This document shows positions 51,560-62,583 of a DNA stretch of 64,000 nt, piece by piece. The translations under genes and the position numbers were made by a program. Positions within the stretch are counted from its first letter, which is position 1; each line of letters begins with the position of its first letter. Source of the stretch: Allolobophora icterica (Eukaryota; Annelida; Clitellata; Crassiclitellata; Lumbricidae); NCBI GenBank assembly GCA_963556255.1, contig OY744608.1:70470877-70534876 (forward strand). Reading direction: 5' to 3'. The notes beneath the pieces were generated by a model that saw nothing but the letters and a program-made list of their open reading frames with translations, searched no databases and was not told the origin of the DNA.

Positions 51560-54500
51560 ATATTATTAGAAGTGCATCAGAACAGACAGAGAAAACTGCA
51601 CAACACTATCAGATTGTCCGAACGTTGAGGCACACTTTTTGACCCATAACTAGCAAAAGATGTTATATACTAATGAACAAACCTTGTTATCCTCACTGGT
51701 AACAAATCGCCTTCCATGTCCCGCTTTATAGAAGACGGGATCGATCGCAACGGCCTTGATCGGACGATCGTGCGTCAGAACGACATTGTTCTCAGTCGTG
51801 TAAAGGCCGTTAACTATGACCTAAGAGAAAGAGAACAAAACTGAAATAGAAAGTCTTCAACGAACAGCATGCTGGACATCTGGATTTTCAAGAATACCAT
51901 TCACAGTTTACATTCATAATTTACATTAAAGTTATAATTTACATGTATTTACAGTTTACACTTACAATTTACGTTTGTTATTTACATTTACAGTCTACAT
52001 TTACAATTTACACTCGTAATTTACATTATAGTTTACATTTACATTTTGCACTTACAGGTCACATTTACAGTCAGTGCAAACTGTAAATGTATGTTTATCA
52101 TGCAATTAACATTTGCCTATTAAAATACTCAGAAAAGTAATAAAACAGCCCAGCCCCCTTGAAGGTCCAGTTGTTAGCATATTTCACCTGTAGTACAATG
52201 ATTGTCAGTTTGAGCTTATTTTGTGCACACCTGCACCAAGCCTCAGATTCAGAATTAAATAAAAAAATTATAAATAAATAAATAATAGATAAATAAATAA
52301 TAATTAATTAATAAATAAATAATAGATAAATAAATTATAAATAAGTAATACATAAATAAATGATAAATAATAAATAAACAGCCAATAAATAAATAAATAA
52401 TAAATAGATAAATAATAAAATTAATGAATAATAAATCTTATCTAGATAAATAAGTGAACCAGTCTAACCTTGCCGTCATCTGAGCAGCTGACCATATAGT
52501 CCCCATTATCATCGATGCTGATGCAGTTGACAGCCACAGAATGCTACGCAAACAATGAAAACAATACAAACAATGAAAATGACGACAACATTTCATCAAT
52601 CTCGACTTCTTCTCTTTGACAGATTGGAGGCACATGTCTCACTCAAAAACATCCTTCAACTGCTGCCTTCTCTGTTATGACACTGACGTCCCACAAGTTT
52701 ACAGTTAGATCACAGTTTATCTAGCTCCTTTGTTATCATTGCTGGTTTCAGATGTCCAATACGCGCCTTAATGGTGAATTTAAGAATACATTCTGCAATG
52801 GCCAAAATTATAATCTACGATAACCAGAAAGATGTTTGAGATGCAAGTTCCACCTATTAAGCACTTCTTTGAGATTTTGTGTGCCCCCTAGCGAACAAAA
52901 TACATACATCCTCACATGCTGATGCTTAGAAAGCTGAAGCCACTAACACAACATAGCCATGGCCAACTCATTGCGTTAGCTTACAATCACAATTACAAAT
53001 GCTCTTATTCTAAGGATAATTCTGGACTCTGGTTTCATTACAAAGTAACTGACGATTTACGTCTTGTGCGCTATTACAAGCGCACTACAGAAGTTTCTCG
53101 ATTAGATTTGATTAGATTAGGTTGATTAGATCTCTTCTCACCCCAACCAGACCAGATCCGAGGCAAATGCTGTTCCCCAACAGGTCCAGGATGCGAACCA
53201 GACCAAGATTTGTACCGAGAGCGATGAACTAAACAAGAAAAATCAAAATCAATCAACAAATCAGACAATTAATCTAAAAAAATTGCAACAATCAATCAAT
53301 TAATCAATTTGTCAATAAGTCAATCTGTCATTAAGTCAATTTGTCCATAAGTCAATATGCCACTAAGTCAACTTTCTATTAATTCAATCTGTCAATAAGT
53401 CAATCTGTCACTAAGTCAACATGCCACTAAGTCAATTTTCTATTAAATCAATCTGTCAATAAGTCAATTGTCACCTGGTGACACATGCAGTCAGTTAATT
53501 TGACCATCAACCAGTCAACCTGGCCAAAGGTCAGTTAAGCACCTATCAAATTCTTTATACAGTTATTGGAAAGCAGTTAAATTGTTCAAAATTCTACATA
53601 ACAATAAAAGGTGTAAAACTGTGGATAAATACTTTTGGATGAACAGCCAGGCACGTTGGAAAGTCGTATGCCATAAGCGCGGGTAAGTCATTACCCAAGC
53701 GTTCGTATTTCAGACGAGGTTCAACCTAGCAAACAAAAGCAACATTTTCTTATTACTTATCCAATTAATTATTTAAATAAGTAATTACTCTCTCTAATAT
53801 AAACAAGCAGTCATGTGGAAGATGTCGAAGAATAAATATATAAGTAAAAATAAGTGGATGCTAAAGCTACATCAGACACTGAAGACCACTGCTGCTCCTT
53901 CTCAATCTTACGTCTTTCAGGAACTCTGAATTGTAATTGTAACCGTAATTGCAAATTTATATAGAGCCACTTCAAGAGAGACTCATCAGAGGCGCTCAAA
54001 CATGCCGTCATCTGTTAACTCTGCTTGGGAATATATTGATTGGGTTCCACGCATTTTCCAGTGGCAACTCTTCTAGTATCTGTGCAACGTTTGCTAATCT
54101 ACGAATGTCCTGATCTTAATGACGGCTAACATCTTATAGGCTAACATCTTATAGGCTAAAGCGACAGCAAAATTAACAGCTATGTTATTAAGTTTTGCTG
54201 GAAAATCTCATTATTTGTTAGCAAAGATTATGCTGGCTAAGTGAACTCAGATTCTGAGAAGGCCATCATCTTGCAAAACCAAAATTTAGATGAAAATCTC
54301 CTTCTGAACCTACTTCCTCTTCTTCATCCTCATCTAATTCTGAGTCATCTTCCGATCCCATCAGTCCCTCAATTTCATCCTGAAACAAACATTAAACATC
54401 ACAATAACCACGGCTGTAGTAGAGGGCATACGCGGGTATACAGCGTGTACTCACCTCTAGAGACCGTATACTCACCTCACAAAATATTTGTATTCGCCTC

Positions 54501-56698
54501 TAATTTGTTTCGGAAAACTAATTGGTAGCGTGTACTCACCTCTAGTTTGACTACTACAGCCCTGACAATAACTACACATCAAAGTCTGATGTAACGTCAG
54601 TCGTAATGTAGTGCACCTACTCATGTGTGTACCAGCATGCGTGGAAATATGCGCATATATATGCAGTGATGGGCAATAGTTAACTAAAAAGTTGCTAACT
54701 TTTAGTTTAACTAACAAATTTTAGTTAAGGATGAAGTTTAACTAAAAAGAAATAGTTTAGTTAAAACCATAGTTTAACTAAAAAAATTTAGTTGCTAACT
54801 AAAAAGTTTAACTAAAAAAATCAGCCATACGCAACTATTTTCCGCAATGAACATTGAACACTGTCAACTACTCAACGCGAAACCTTTTGGTTAACACTGC
54901 ATGTTTTAGCATTAATATCCTGTGTTTTCAAATTCATACACTACTTACAGTATGCCTGTGACTATATGCTAGAAAAGTACACATTGCATAGTTTGAAGGT
55001 GAAATTGTCATTGATGTTCTGCATTATTACAGTTCACTTAACCTCTGTTATTGTGAAAATGTTTGTCGTAAAAAGTTGGAATAAAGTTGGAAAAAGTTTA
55101 ACTACTTTTTTTTAGTTTAGTTAACTACTTTCCAAAATTAGTTGCCAACTTTAGTTAAACTATATTTTTTTAGTTGGAAAATAGTTTTAGTTTAACTAAA
55201 AAAAATTAGTTTAGTGCCCATCACTGTATATATGTGTGCATGCATGCATGTATATGTGTGTATGCATGCGTGAACATACATGTCACATCATGTGTTTGTG
55301 TATGCATATATTGGTAGGCAAGTATTATGTAAGAACATCTCAAGACGTTGATTTGAAAACATGTTAAACTGAGTCATACAAAACCTTTGTTTCAGCTCTA
55401 ACTGAAAAGTCCAGCAAACTTTCCCAACAAACACATTTAGAAACTGACTCTAATTTGATGTAAATAAACACTCTGTAAATAAAAGCACTACAACAAAATT
55501 AATACGACGGTTTATATTACTGTCTTAGAGTCAACGTCATGACTGAAGAAAACAACCCATTGTGATTTATTCCTTGTGAGGCTCGGTGGCAGACTGAAGT
55601 TATTTCCACCTCTTGGCACCACCAGATGGCATAGAGTTGCTCAAATATGCTTTACACGAATTTTTATCTAAAACTGCTTACCCAGTTTACATGGCCAGCG
55701 ACACTTTCCAGAGCCCCTCCACTCAGTTTCAGCTGTAGCTATCATATGTGCAGGGGGTTTAAGGCACCCAGGCTCACAACCTCCAGGGGCCCACAGAGAC
55801 AGCAGACAATTTTGTATAGCCACAGTTGAAAGTTTCTTTTTACAATTACTCAAATTCACATTGGTGACAGATCCAGTGGTTATGATGTTCGAATGTTTCG
55901 ACAGTCGACACACAAAGTTTGCATTACCTCCTTACTTTACTGCTTTAGCATAGTCAGCTGCCAGCCACCGTCCTGAACTCCTTTTACCTTGTTTTTGTGT
56001 CTTAAGTCACAACTATCACATTGGAAAATGTCTTCCGAGTTTATGTGAGTGAACAGAATAACTAATTTTGGTTATTGATTGGTTGTTGATTGATAGCCAG
56101 CTGCCAGCCACCGTTTTCTACTCCTTTTACCTTGCTTTTGCGTCTCGAGTCAGGACGGTCACATTGCATGATGTCTTCAGAGTAACCTAAGACCTTGATT
56201 CAGACAGTAGGCCTAGGTGGCGGATGGCATACACATGAGTCCATAACAATACTGGTAAGAACGCAAGGCTACAGGCCTTACAGGGCCAAGAGGGGGCCAT
56301 ACGGGAACCCCGGCACCCGGGCCCATGAAAAGCTAGCTACGCCACTACCTCCACTTCCACCAATTTCTCAACTCATCCCATTAGCCCAAATATAATTAAA
56401 CTTTCAACCCACTATCACCACAACTAAGGAATCACCACACCTACATTGGACGCAGTTCGCGATCATAAATCGAAATTTCTTTAACTCACCTCCCCCGATA
56501 AACTGCGGTCACGAGAGCTAGTTGACCCCTCGCTGAACTATTATTAAAAACCTGTTCGGCCAATGTCCGGGAAGGCAAGCGAACAAATTCAGTGCATGGG
56601 CAGTTAACGAAATTCGAGATGTTGTTTTCTGGACGTGTACTTACTGGAATATCGAGATCCATGTTTCTGTTTGTGTCTCCCTGTCTACTGTCGGACAT
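37797..56698 (-). CDS. VPS41: VPS41, HOPS complex subunit, 27 coding exons
   Basis: Exons: 56698-56645, 54379-54314, 53725-53633, 53228-53142, 52543-52469, 51820-51683, 51339-51220, 50816-50752, 49926-49845, 48098-48026, 47736-47636, 46849-46723, 46041-45926, 45535-45479, 45110-44967, 44578-44486, 43971-43844, 43280-43233, 42661-42523, 42107-42057, 41522-41330, 40555-40415, 39952-39816, 39480-39381, 38709-38665, 38448-38369, 37853-37797. They total 2610 bases, 869 residues (human 854), with every phase agreeing. The protein starts MSDSRQGDTNRN and ends RRVMGPKDS. VPS41 is the effector-side subunit of HOPS, which tethers late endosomes, AP-3 vesicles and lysosomes/vacuole through Rab7. The same job is inferred here. 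Exon 10 is the least conserved exon; exons 18, 20 and 25 are under 52 bases. Confidence 0.94.
40679..40892 (+). mobile_element. tRNA-derived SINE, family C
   Basis: Plus-strand partner of 7868-8097 with the same tRNA-like head, taggctgcaatttgcgct body, tacatgtaca palindrome and attaaagaataaatattatt tail. It lies in VPS41 intron 21. Confidence 0.8.
42735..42960 (-). mobile_element. LINE 3' tail with readable C-terminal frame
   Basis: YKSFAVVGPSSWNKLLYN and [15 protein letters not shown] are the standard end of an L2/CR1-like reverse transcriptase ORF; the frame is open to its stop. The tail ends with a cacttcaagagagactc block. It is the best-preserved copy of the family described at 1-232, and lies in VPS41 intron 18. 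Confidence 0.7.
46315..46560. repeat. acatgtaagaac tandem tract, VPS41 intron 12
   Basis: About 20 variants of an 11-12-bp acatgtaagaac unit, many containing the palindromic core acatgt. It lies between exons 13 and 12. Confidence 0.85.
47360..47655 (-). repeat. Minisatellite carrying copies of the VPS41 exon 11 splice donor
   Basis: On the minus strand each unit of about 30-35 bp contains a form of gcccaacag|gtaagaccattc. The true exon 11 donor is at 47635. Further donor-like copies start near 47597, 47563, 47540, 47505, 47488, 47431, 47397 and 47364. Six of these eight keep cag|gtaag. The array begins inside the last codons of exon 11. Confidence 0.9.
48026..48098 (-). other. VPS41: VPS41 exon 10, the most diverged exon
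   Basis: It encodes ACFVRVTPG...QQRCLEI and ends one base into a Thr codon. It is accepted because exons 9 and 11 are out of phase without it. Using the donor atca|gtcagt restores a segment of exactly the length in human VPS41 (RYVEIV...ISG against RCLEIT...ISG). It lies about 60 bp from a 1.3-kb repeat. Confidence 0.75.
48155..49446. mobile_element. GC-rich hairpin-bearing repeat, class unknown
   Basis: It begins ctagctggtttacccggcg and ends gacagacagaaagctg with tttatttatatagata. It contains three tracts of tiny hairpins: gactgcttcgcagtc (seven exact copies plus variants), acgccttctggcgt (five) and ccctctgg types. The start segment cccggcgttgcccggg recurs at 48394. ORFs inside are by-products of the repeat. 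It occupies VPS41 intron 9. I could not assign a transposon class. Confidence 0.75.
49978..50275 (+). mobile_element. tRNA-derived SINE, family B
   Basis: The tRNA-like head (tagtagttagagttcttaac, then gggttcaaatccctgcc) is followed by a body ending gggactgcaattgtttttct. Related copies lie at 12090-12270 (+) and about 60880-60955 (-). The head resembles an Asp/Val-type tRNA, but the whole is far longer than a tRNA. Confidence 0.7.
50355..50640 (-). mobile_element. LINE 3' tail with (ATAAG)n end
   Basis: The minus-strand frame reads RAFAILGPSLWNDLPPSLR and CLKTFLFPRG-stop. An untranslated tail then ends in a gataagataagata repeat at 50373-50390. The simple-repeat tail and the WNDLP motif fit a CR1/L2-like element. 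It lies in VPS41 intron 8. Confidence 0.75.
51466..51560. repeat. (ATT)n microsatellite, about 30 units
   Basis: A nearly perfect att run in VPS41 intron 6. It reads as poly-isoleucine in one frame, which is not a protein. Smaller (att)n runs lie at 27720-27770 and 40883-40900. Confidence 0.95.
53280..53490. repeat. Minisatellite of gtcaataagtcaatct-like units
   Basis: About twelve diverged 15-17-bp units in VPS41 intron 3, starting about 50 bp upstream of exon 4 in the minus sense. Another simple tract of aaataaat units fills 52255-52430. Confidence 0.8.
54409..54564. mobile_element. 156-bp hAT-type MITE with TSD acaataac
   Basis: The ends cacggctgtagtag and ctactacagccctg are flanked by the exact duplication acaataac (54401-54408, 54565-54572). 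It carries three cgtactcacctct-like motifs, each an agaggtgagtac donor-like string on the minus strand. It sits 22 bp upstream of VPS41 exon 2 in the minus sense. Confidence 0.88.
54664..55226. mobile_element. hAT-type element with TSD tatatatg
   Basis: The ends cagtgatgggcaatag and agtttagtgcccatcactg are flanked by the exact duplication tatatatg (54656-54663, 55227-55234). Both subterminal parts are dense in tagttaactaaaaa motifs. It has no transposase frame and lies in VPS41 intron 1. Confidence 0.9.
55957..56190 (+). repeat. Two copies of a 90-bp block
   Basis: gccagccaccgt...ctccttttaccttg...tcacatt...atgtcttc occurs at about 55959-56038 and again at about 56102-56180. The copies differ at roughly one base in six. 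This is a local duplication in VPS41 intron 1. Confidence 0.7.
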
Positions 56699-56984
56699 TG
56701 CAATAATAAAAAAAAGTGTGTTATTATTTTGATCCAGAGCACAGCACAGAAATGAAAACGTCATCGATTTTTGCCATTTTAGTCTGTTACTCTGCCTCAC
56801 GAGAACCCGTATCTCAAACGACGGGCCTTATACCACTGTGCTTATAGGACTAGTAATCTCAACGAGGTAATAGAACGATCCTCGATTCAGACATTAACAT
56901 CGGCGTTATGGAACTCGTTAAATTGAACTAGACGTTGTTATAAGAGACCGTATGGAAGGTATAGTTCAAAGCATCAGCTCTAGA

Positions 56985-58372
56985 GGATCAGTTTGGCTTC
57001 AGACCAACTGGCAGTTGTACCAGTGCACTCACCTTCTTTCTGCATCACGTCACCCAGATGCTAGAAAGTAACTCTTATGTGCGTTGTTTGCTAGTCGACT
57101 TCTCTAAAGCTTTTGATGTTGTTGACCATTCAGTTCTAATACCTAAAGTCATGGCTTTAAACATGCTGCCTGAAATTTCAAATTGGGTCATTGACTTCCT
57201 AACTGGTCGATCTCAAGTCCTCAAATATGGCAATGTACTTTCTGATTCTACTTCCATTAATCGCAGTATTATCCAAGGGTCTGGTCTTGGTCCTACCCTC
57301 TACATTGTAATGGAGAGCGATCTTAAACCCGTCTCTCTGTCCAACATCCTTTTCAAATTTGCAGATGATACTAACCTTCTCACCCCCCAAAATTCTCCTG
57401 TTAGCTTGGAATCTGAATTTGATAATATTAAGGATTGGGCCTCCAGGAACAGAATGACACTTAATTTTTCCAAGACTAAAGAAATTGTATTTCATAGACC
57501 GAATCCAAGACACTTGTCTCTTCCGGATCCTATCAGCAATGTTGAAAGAGTAAAAATTGTCAAATTGCTGGGTGTTCTTTTTCGAGAAGACTTAAAATTT
57601 GATGACCATGTTTCATTTATTTTGAAGATATGCAGCCAACGCCTATACCCCCTAAAAGTCCTCCGATCTCAAGGAATGCCTCCCAGCAAACTAAAGAACA
57701 TTTTTCAAGCCCTTGTAGTCTCACGACTAACGTATGCCATACCATCTTGGGGGGGATTCCTGTCGGCTGAACTGGGTGGAAAAATTGAATCTTTTTTGCG
57801 CAGGGCTGGGCGCAGTAACCTCTTTAGTGGTGATGGTTTAACTTTAGAGAAGATTTGTGAAAAAATTGAATTGAAGTTCTTCAAAAGCATCCAGTCACCC
57901 CAACACTGTCTTCACCAATTACTGCCTGCAGAGCACCTTCATAAATTCAACTTAAGAAAAAGGGGACATGCTTTTGAATTACCGCACTTTAATACATTGC
58001 TACATAAGAAATCCTTCATCATTCGCTCACTGTACAAGTATAAAAACTGGGTTAATGCTGGTTCTAGTACCTGTTCTGATATCTAAACTGGCTCTTTTTG
58101 TAGACCATAGTAATGCTTATGTTCCTTAGAATGTAAGGCTTAGATCATAACTTTAGTTATAGATAGGCCTATGTATGTAAATAAGACACTATCGTTTATT
58201 GTTTATAATACTGTATAATGTATATGTATGTAAATAAGACATTATATAGAATTGCTTGTGTTTAAACTATCTTACAGTGTTACTGATATTGTGATCATTT
58301 TGTATGTATTGTTGTAAAGTATGAGCGTTTGTCTTATACTAATAAAAGATTACTTACTTACTTACTAAAAAT
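56985..58372 (+). mobile_element. 5'-truncated LINE with reverse transcriptase C-terminal half
   Basis: The open frame continues from upstream of the Met at 57058 (EDQFGFRPTGS) to the stop at 58084-58086. Motifs in order: CLLVDFSKAFDVVDH, IQGSGLGPT, FADDTNLL (catalytic Asp pair), MTLNFSKTKEIVF, and LGVLF. The endonuclease domain and first RT motifs are missing. At about 56985 the frame jumps, since the upstream remnant VIRDRMEGIVQSI is in another frame. A 3' UTR ends aataaaagattacttacttactta, split here as aataaaagat plus (ttac)n. It is a jockey/CR1-group element, not active. It lies about 290 bp from the VPS41 start, in divergent orientation. Confidence 0.85.
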
Positions 58373-58449
58373 TCTGATGACTAAAGAGATCGTCAAGCAC
58401 TGCCTTCCTTAACTGCCGTATACCTATATAAAATATATTATATTTCTAG

Positions 58450-58612
58450 AATCACATACAGTTGCTGCTCCTGCATTAAAGAATATGGTGCCACAGCTAG
58501 AGGCCCAACTCGCATATTATCCAAATTTAAAAAACGTTACAATGTAGCTGTATGTATTTTTACCTTAAACAGGCCCTGAAATAACCCTTACAGGCAGCCA
58601 CGGGTAACCACT
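58450..58612 (+). repeat. Duplicated segment, copy 1 (copy 2 at 60540-60712)
   Basis: The shared block runs from atcacatacagttgctg through ctcgcatattatc and ttttaccttaaacag to cgggtaacca. The copies agree at most positions. Copy 1 then continues with ctagggaatgtaatcccggg, the start of an apparent hAT-like element without a visible partner end. Copy 2 does not. Confidence 0.75.
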
Positions 58613-61600
58613 AGGGAATGTAATCCCGGGATCCCGTGACCTTTTTAAATCCCGTAATCCCGCGCCACCATTTTAGGGGGAAGGAACGGGAAGGGGGAGG
58701 AAGAGGGGGAAAAGGGACGTTGCTCCAATGACTTAGGGGGAATAGACGCCCCAAATGTCCTTCATGGTCTATTGCCTCAAATTAAATTATCAGGTTACCT
58801 AGCTGTTGCGCCCCAGAGGCCATAATCTTACTTTACCTCATTCTGATAATTTGGTTAGAAAAAGCTTTATTATTAGGATGCTTTTTGATGTTGTTTAATT
58901 AGTAAAACTTCTCCAATTCTGCTACTCTTTTTAGATAATAGTACCTGTTATAGATCTAAATTTTCTCTCTTGTTATGATGCTTTGATTTAGTGTTATTAG
59001 TAATATTCTAATTCTATTTTTTAAATTTAAATTTATACTCTTTTTCAAATATTATTATCTTCTTATTACTTCTATGTTTTATGTTTTTCTATACTTGTTC
59101 ACCAATGTGCGGTTCGCTTTTGGTTTATCAATAAAAAATTTAAATAATAATAATTAATAATAACCCGCTCATATCTGATTGTTGTATTGCATCATTCCAG
59201 CGCTTTTAAGGTATTTCTTTTCAGTTAATTAGCTGAGGGGATTAGAAGAAGAGCCAGGGATTGAAGCACCTCCCCGACAATTAGTTGTGCAAGGCAAAGA
59301 TATAAAAAGCAGCCCCCTCCCATGCTGTCGACTTTCCTTGATTTCCTTCGCGCGCACACCAGCCAAGCGCGTGTGACCCGCACAGCTGATTATAGAACCA
59401 CGCAGATAAATCTGCACAGACTAAGTTCAGACTGTTTGGTACACAGACGAAAGGCGAGTTGCGCACAACAACAGAGACCAAGAACCGTCGTCCAACACAG
59501 AGAGGACTACAACTAGTACAGCGAGCTCTCTTATATAAGACGTTACCTGATTTGATTTTCTGAAAAACAGGTGTGTAAAACAAAATCAAGCCTCTAACTT
59601 CGTTTTGACAAATATGCCTAAAGTAAGGGCCGAAACCAACCAAAAAAAAACTTACAACTAAATAAAATTGGCTAAAACTTAAAAACTGTAAATGTTCAGG
59701 ATAAAGTATAGAAAAAATGACTGCTTTGAGGTAAAATCGTTTTAGTTTAAAGTATGAGCCATTCGCTAGGTGACGCTATATGCTCACTGTGGGTTTAAAT
59801 CATCGATGTTTTAAATTACTAATAGGCCTAATATGTAAATGTAGAAGGGAATTAGAGACTTCGATCGGATCGTAATTATGACCTTCGAAACCTGAAGCGC
59901 TACTTGAAATATTAGTCTACCACAGACCACCCGCTTATTGACGAGTGGGTTCTCCAGAAATGCGCAGTGTTGAACCAATTAACTGAGATAAAAAAAATGT
60001 AATGATTTCGCATTTAATATAGTTTAAATTTTACCTTGAACTGGATATCTGAATCGTACGTGGAGTTAACAGATAACTCAGAAGAAACATTTCGCTTTTT
60101 CAACAATATTTCTAAGTTGAAAAAGAAAATGTTGACTTAATAGGCCTAGTACATTGTTCATACATAGTTTAACGCTCGTGCCTATAGTAAACCCCTCTGA
60201 TTTGACGTAGCGGCTCGTGAGTAGGCTAGTGCCCTGTTCTTGGCCTTCGAGTGGCGTTTTAGAAGTTTATTTAGAAGTTTGGAGATTACGATTGTTGCAT
60301 TACGTTGTGGGATACAAGTAAAATAGAGTTAAGTATTAGCTATTCGCTAGGTGACGCTTTAAACTTACTAATCGTAACCTATAAAATTCTACATATGTTT
60401 TTTTCATATTATTATCAGCTATTGGTAAAACTCGGTCATGAGAACGGGGCCGGAAAGAATATGCCAATAGTTTTTTAGGTGGAAGTAGCTCGTGGAGGAC
60501 ATGGCCAGGATTTCCCAGAACCGCCTATCTATAAGTCTCTGGGATCACATACAGTTACTGATACTGCTCCTGTATTAAAGAACATGGTACCACAGAGACC
60601 CAACTCGCATATTATCGAAATTTAAACGATGTTACAATGTTGCTGTATGTAGTATATTTTTACCTTAAACAGATCCTGAAATAACCCTTACAGTCAGCTA
60701 CGGGTAACCAGCGTTAGTGATTTCATTTTCTTAGCTCTGGAATATGAGGCCAGGTGGTCAGTCCTCTCCCTCACCGTCTGATATTCCCACGAACAATGTA
60801 CATATACTGTAGTCAGTGTGCTCATTATAACCAAGTTGCTAGGGAGCACAAGTGGAGCGAAAATCTCAAAACAAATTTCTGCTTTTGAGGGGATTTGAAC
60901 CTCGGCCTCTCAGTCGACAGTCCAGCACACTAACCACTGCTACCCAGGACATCTGTTACTCCATTCTCCATTAATTGTCATGCGCCTAGATCAGAGGTGA
61001 CAAATCTTTTCATTGGTGTGTTCCGCAAAATAATTGTTTTTAAATCTTGCACGACCCCTTGGAATATTGCACAGTACAGAATAATTGAAAACCTTCACCA
61101 AAAATTTGAAGTCATAGTGATTATGTGTTTTGAAGTTTTGAAATTTTCAGGCACTCTGAACTCTGTGAAAAATTTGAATGCACAGTTGCAAACCCTTGGT
61201 CCAGATCAACATACTTTAGATTAGTTCTAGCATTATAGTAGGCGAGAGAGAGAGCAGGGGAATTAAACTACAGAAAATTCAGGCAAATGTGACAACGATA
61301 CTCTAAAATTCAATGTTAATTCTATCAACCAAATAATTGGATCCGATTCAACACTTGTAATATGAAATTATGAATACATGTTTTTTCAAACATCGTCTAC
61401 AGTACCATTGCAACTTCAGTTTTTATTTTCCACTTTCCAGAAGCATTCAAAGTCAAGAACCTAGCGACAAAATTTCTCAGCTAGACTGTGCAACACAAAA
61501 TGGCATAACCGCCTGCAACAATTTTGATCAAAATCATATTCTGGCAAAAACTGAGACTTTATTCATAAAACACATTCATCCAAACATTAGAAATGGATGG

Positions 61601-62583
61601 TTTTGAATACTGCAACATCATCAGAACTTTTTCATATAGAAAAACATCTATTTGATGACTGGGATGCCAAAAAAAGTTTAGTAACAGTCAAAATGGAATA
61701 GTTCGTGGATGGTGGCTCTGCTGTTGTTAGTTAACTTCTGAAGAGCGAAATCATCCAACATGTTGTTCGGTGCTTTCCATAACTTCAGAAGTTTACATCT
61801 ATGTCAGAAGTCAGAAGACAAAGCAAAACCATCATCAGCTTTAAATCCTCTCCAAGGCTTCCAACAATCCAACGCTGTTTCCTCGAATAACCTGTCACAA
61901 AAACAAATTATTAAAGCAAAGCCAGTGGAACATGTGAATGTCACCAAAGCGTCTTTGAATTTCTTTTTACGTAATAAGAATTAGGTATCGAAACAACTCT
62001 GCTAGGCAAAGTTATTCAGCAAAGACTCTGATGGTTTGGACATGCCAGTTGATCGAACTCCACAAAAATGCACTATGTGCAAAGAAGAGAAACAAAGGCA
62101 GACCAAGACTATACCGGATAGACAATATAAATTAGGACATAGCATCACTTGGGACTAAAACTAAGAGGAGCAATGGGCTCAACAAATGACACTGGCGATC
62201 ATTTATTTGTACCCATCGCTAGGAACTGATGATGATAAAGATTTAGATAAGCCATAAGTTCTTTTGGTTCCACCTTTTGATACCTATCAGCAGATGCAAG
62301 GATAGAACTGTGACCTGACTAATATTGTAAACTAATAAGCAAACACTCTAAATCAATCAACCTCGTTGGCCCAATCTAATGGAATAAGAAAACAATTATC
62401 ATCTAGATCTTAAGAAACACTGAGCCTTAAATGGATGTGACCATCGATTCTTGATGTCAACATCACGTAGAGCATTGACCTCGAAATCCTTTATTTTATT
62501 GATTCTTGACCCTGTTAACAGGAGTGAGTTTTGTTAGTAATCATATGATCATCCAATTACTCGTATGAACTCATGCACTATCT
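58613..62583. other. Gene-poor spacer
   Basis: AT-rich sequence with repeat debris: part of a gggaatgtaatcccgggatc-type element, a LINE tail at 60180-60295, a family B SINE at about 60880-60955, and possibly one end of another hAT at 60993 (cagaggtgacaaatc). A tataaaaagc string at 59300 precedes a 64-codon ORF of no recognised family. I support no gene here. Confidence 0.45.

Larger units (their letters stand above)
45926..53725 (-). other. VPS41: VPS41 N-terminal beta-propeller (exons 3-13)
   Basis: An acidic stretch (SEDDSELDEDEEEE) in exon 2 precedes EPRLKYERLGND, the conserved entry to the propeller. WD-like strands follow: FIALGTNLGLVRILD, YMVSCSDDGK, GLYTTENN, WMGTLVAFSN, GVHVYDM, MCWKDEHTLFIGWG, FLISGVAPLGDNLLVLSYD. 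The end is FIVSPKDFVVAK with DEDDHVTWL. Human VPS41 has the same order. Confidence 0.92.

Noticed and set aside
57199..57513. 104-codon minus-strand ORF
   Set aside because: Antisense shadow of the LINE reverse transcriptase frame.
59290..59520. TATA-like tataaaaagc followed by a 64-codon ORF
   Set aside because: No family match, no splice structure or downstream signal; too little to call a gene or an LTR.
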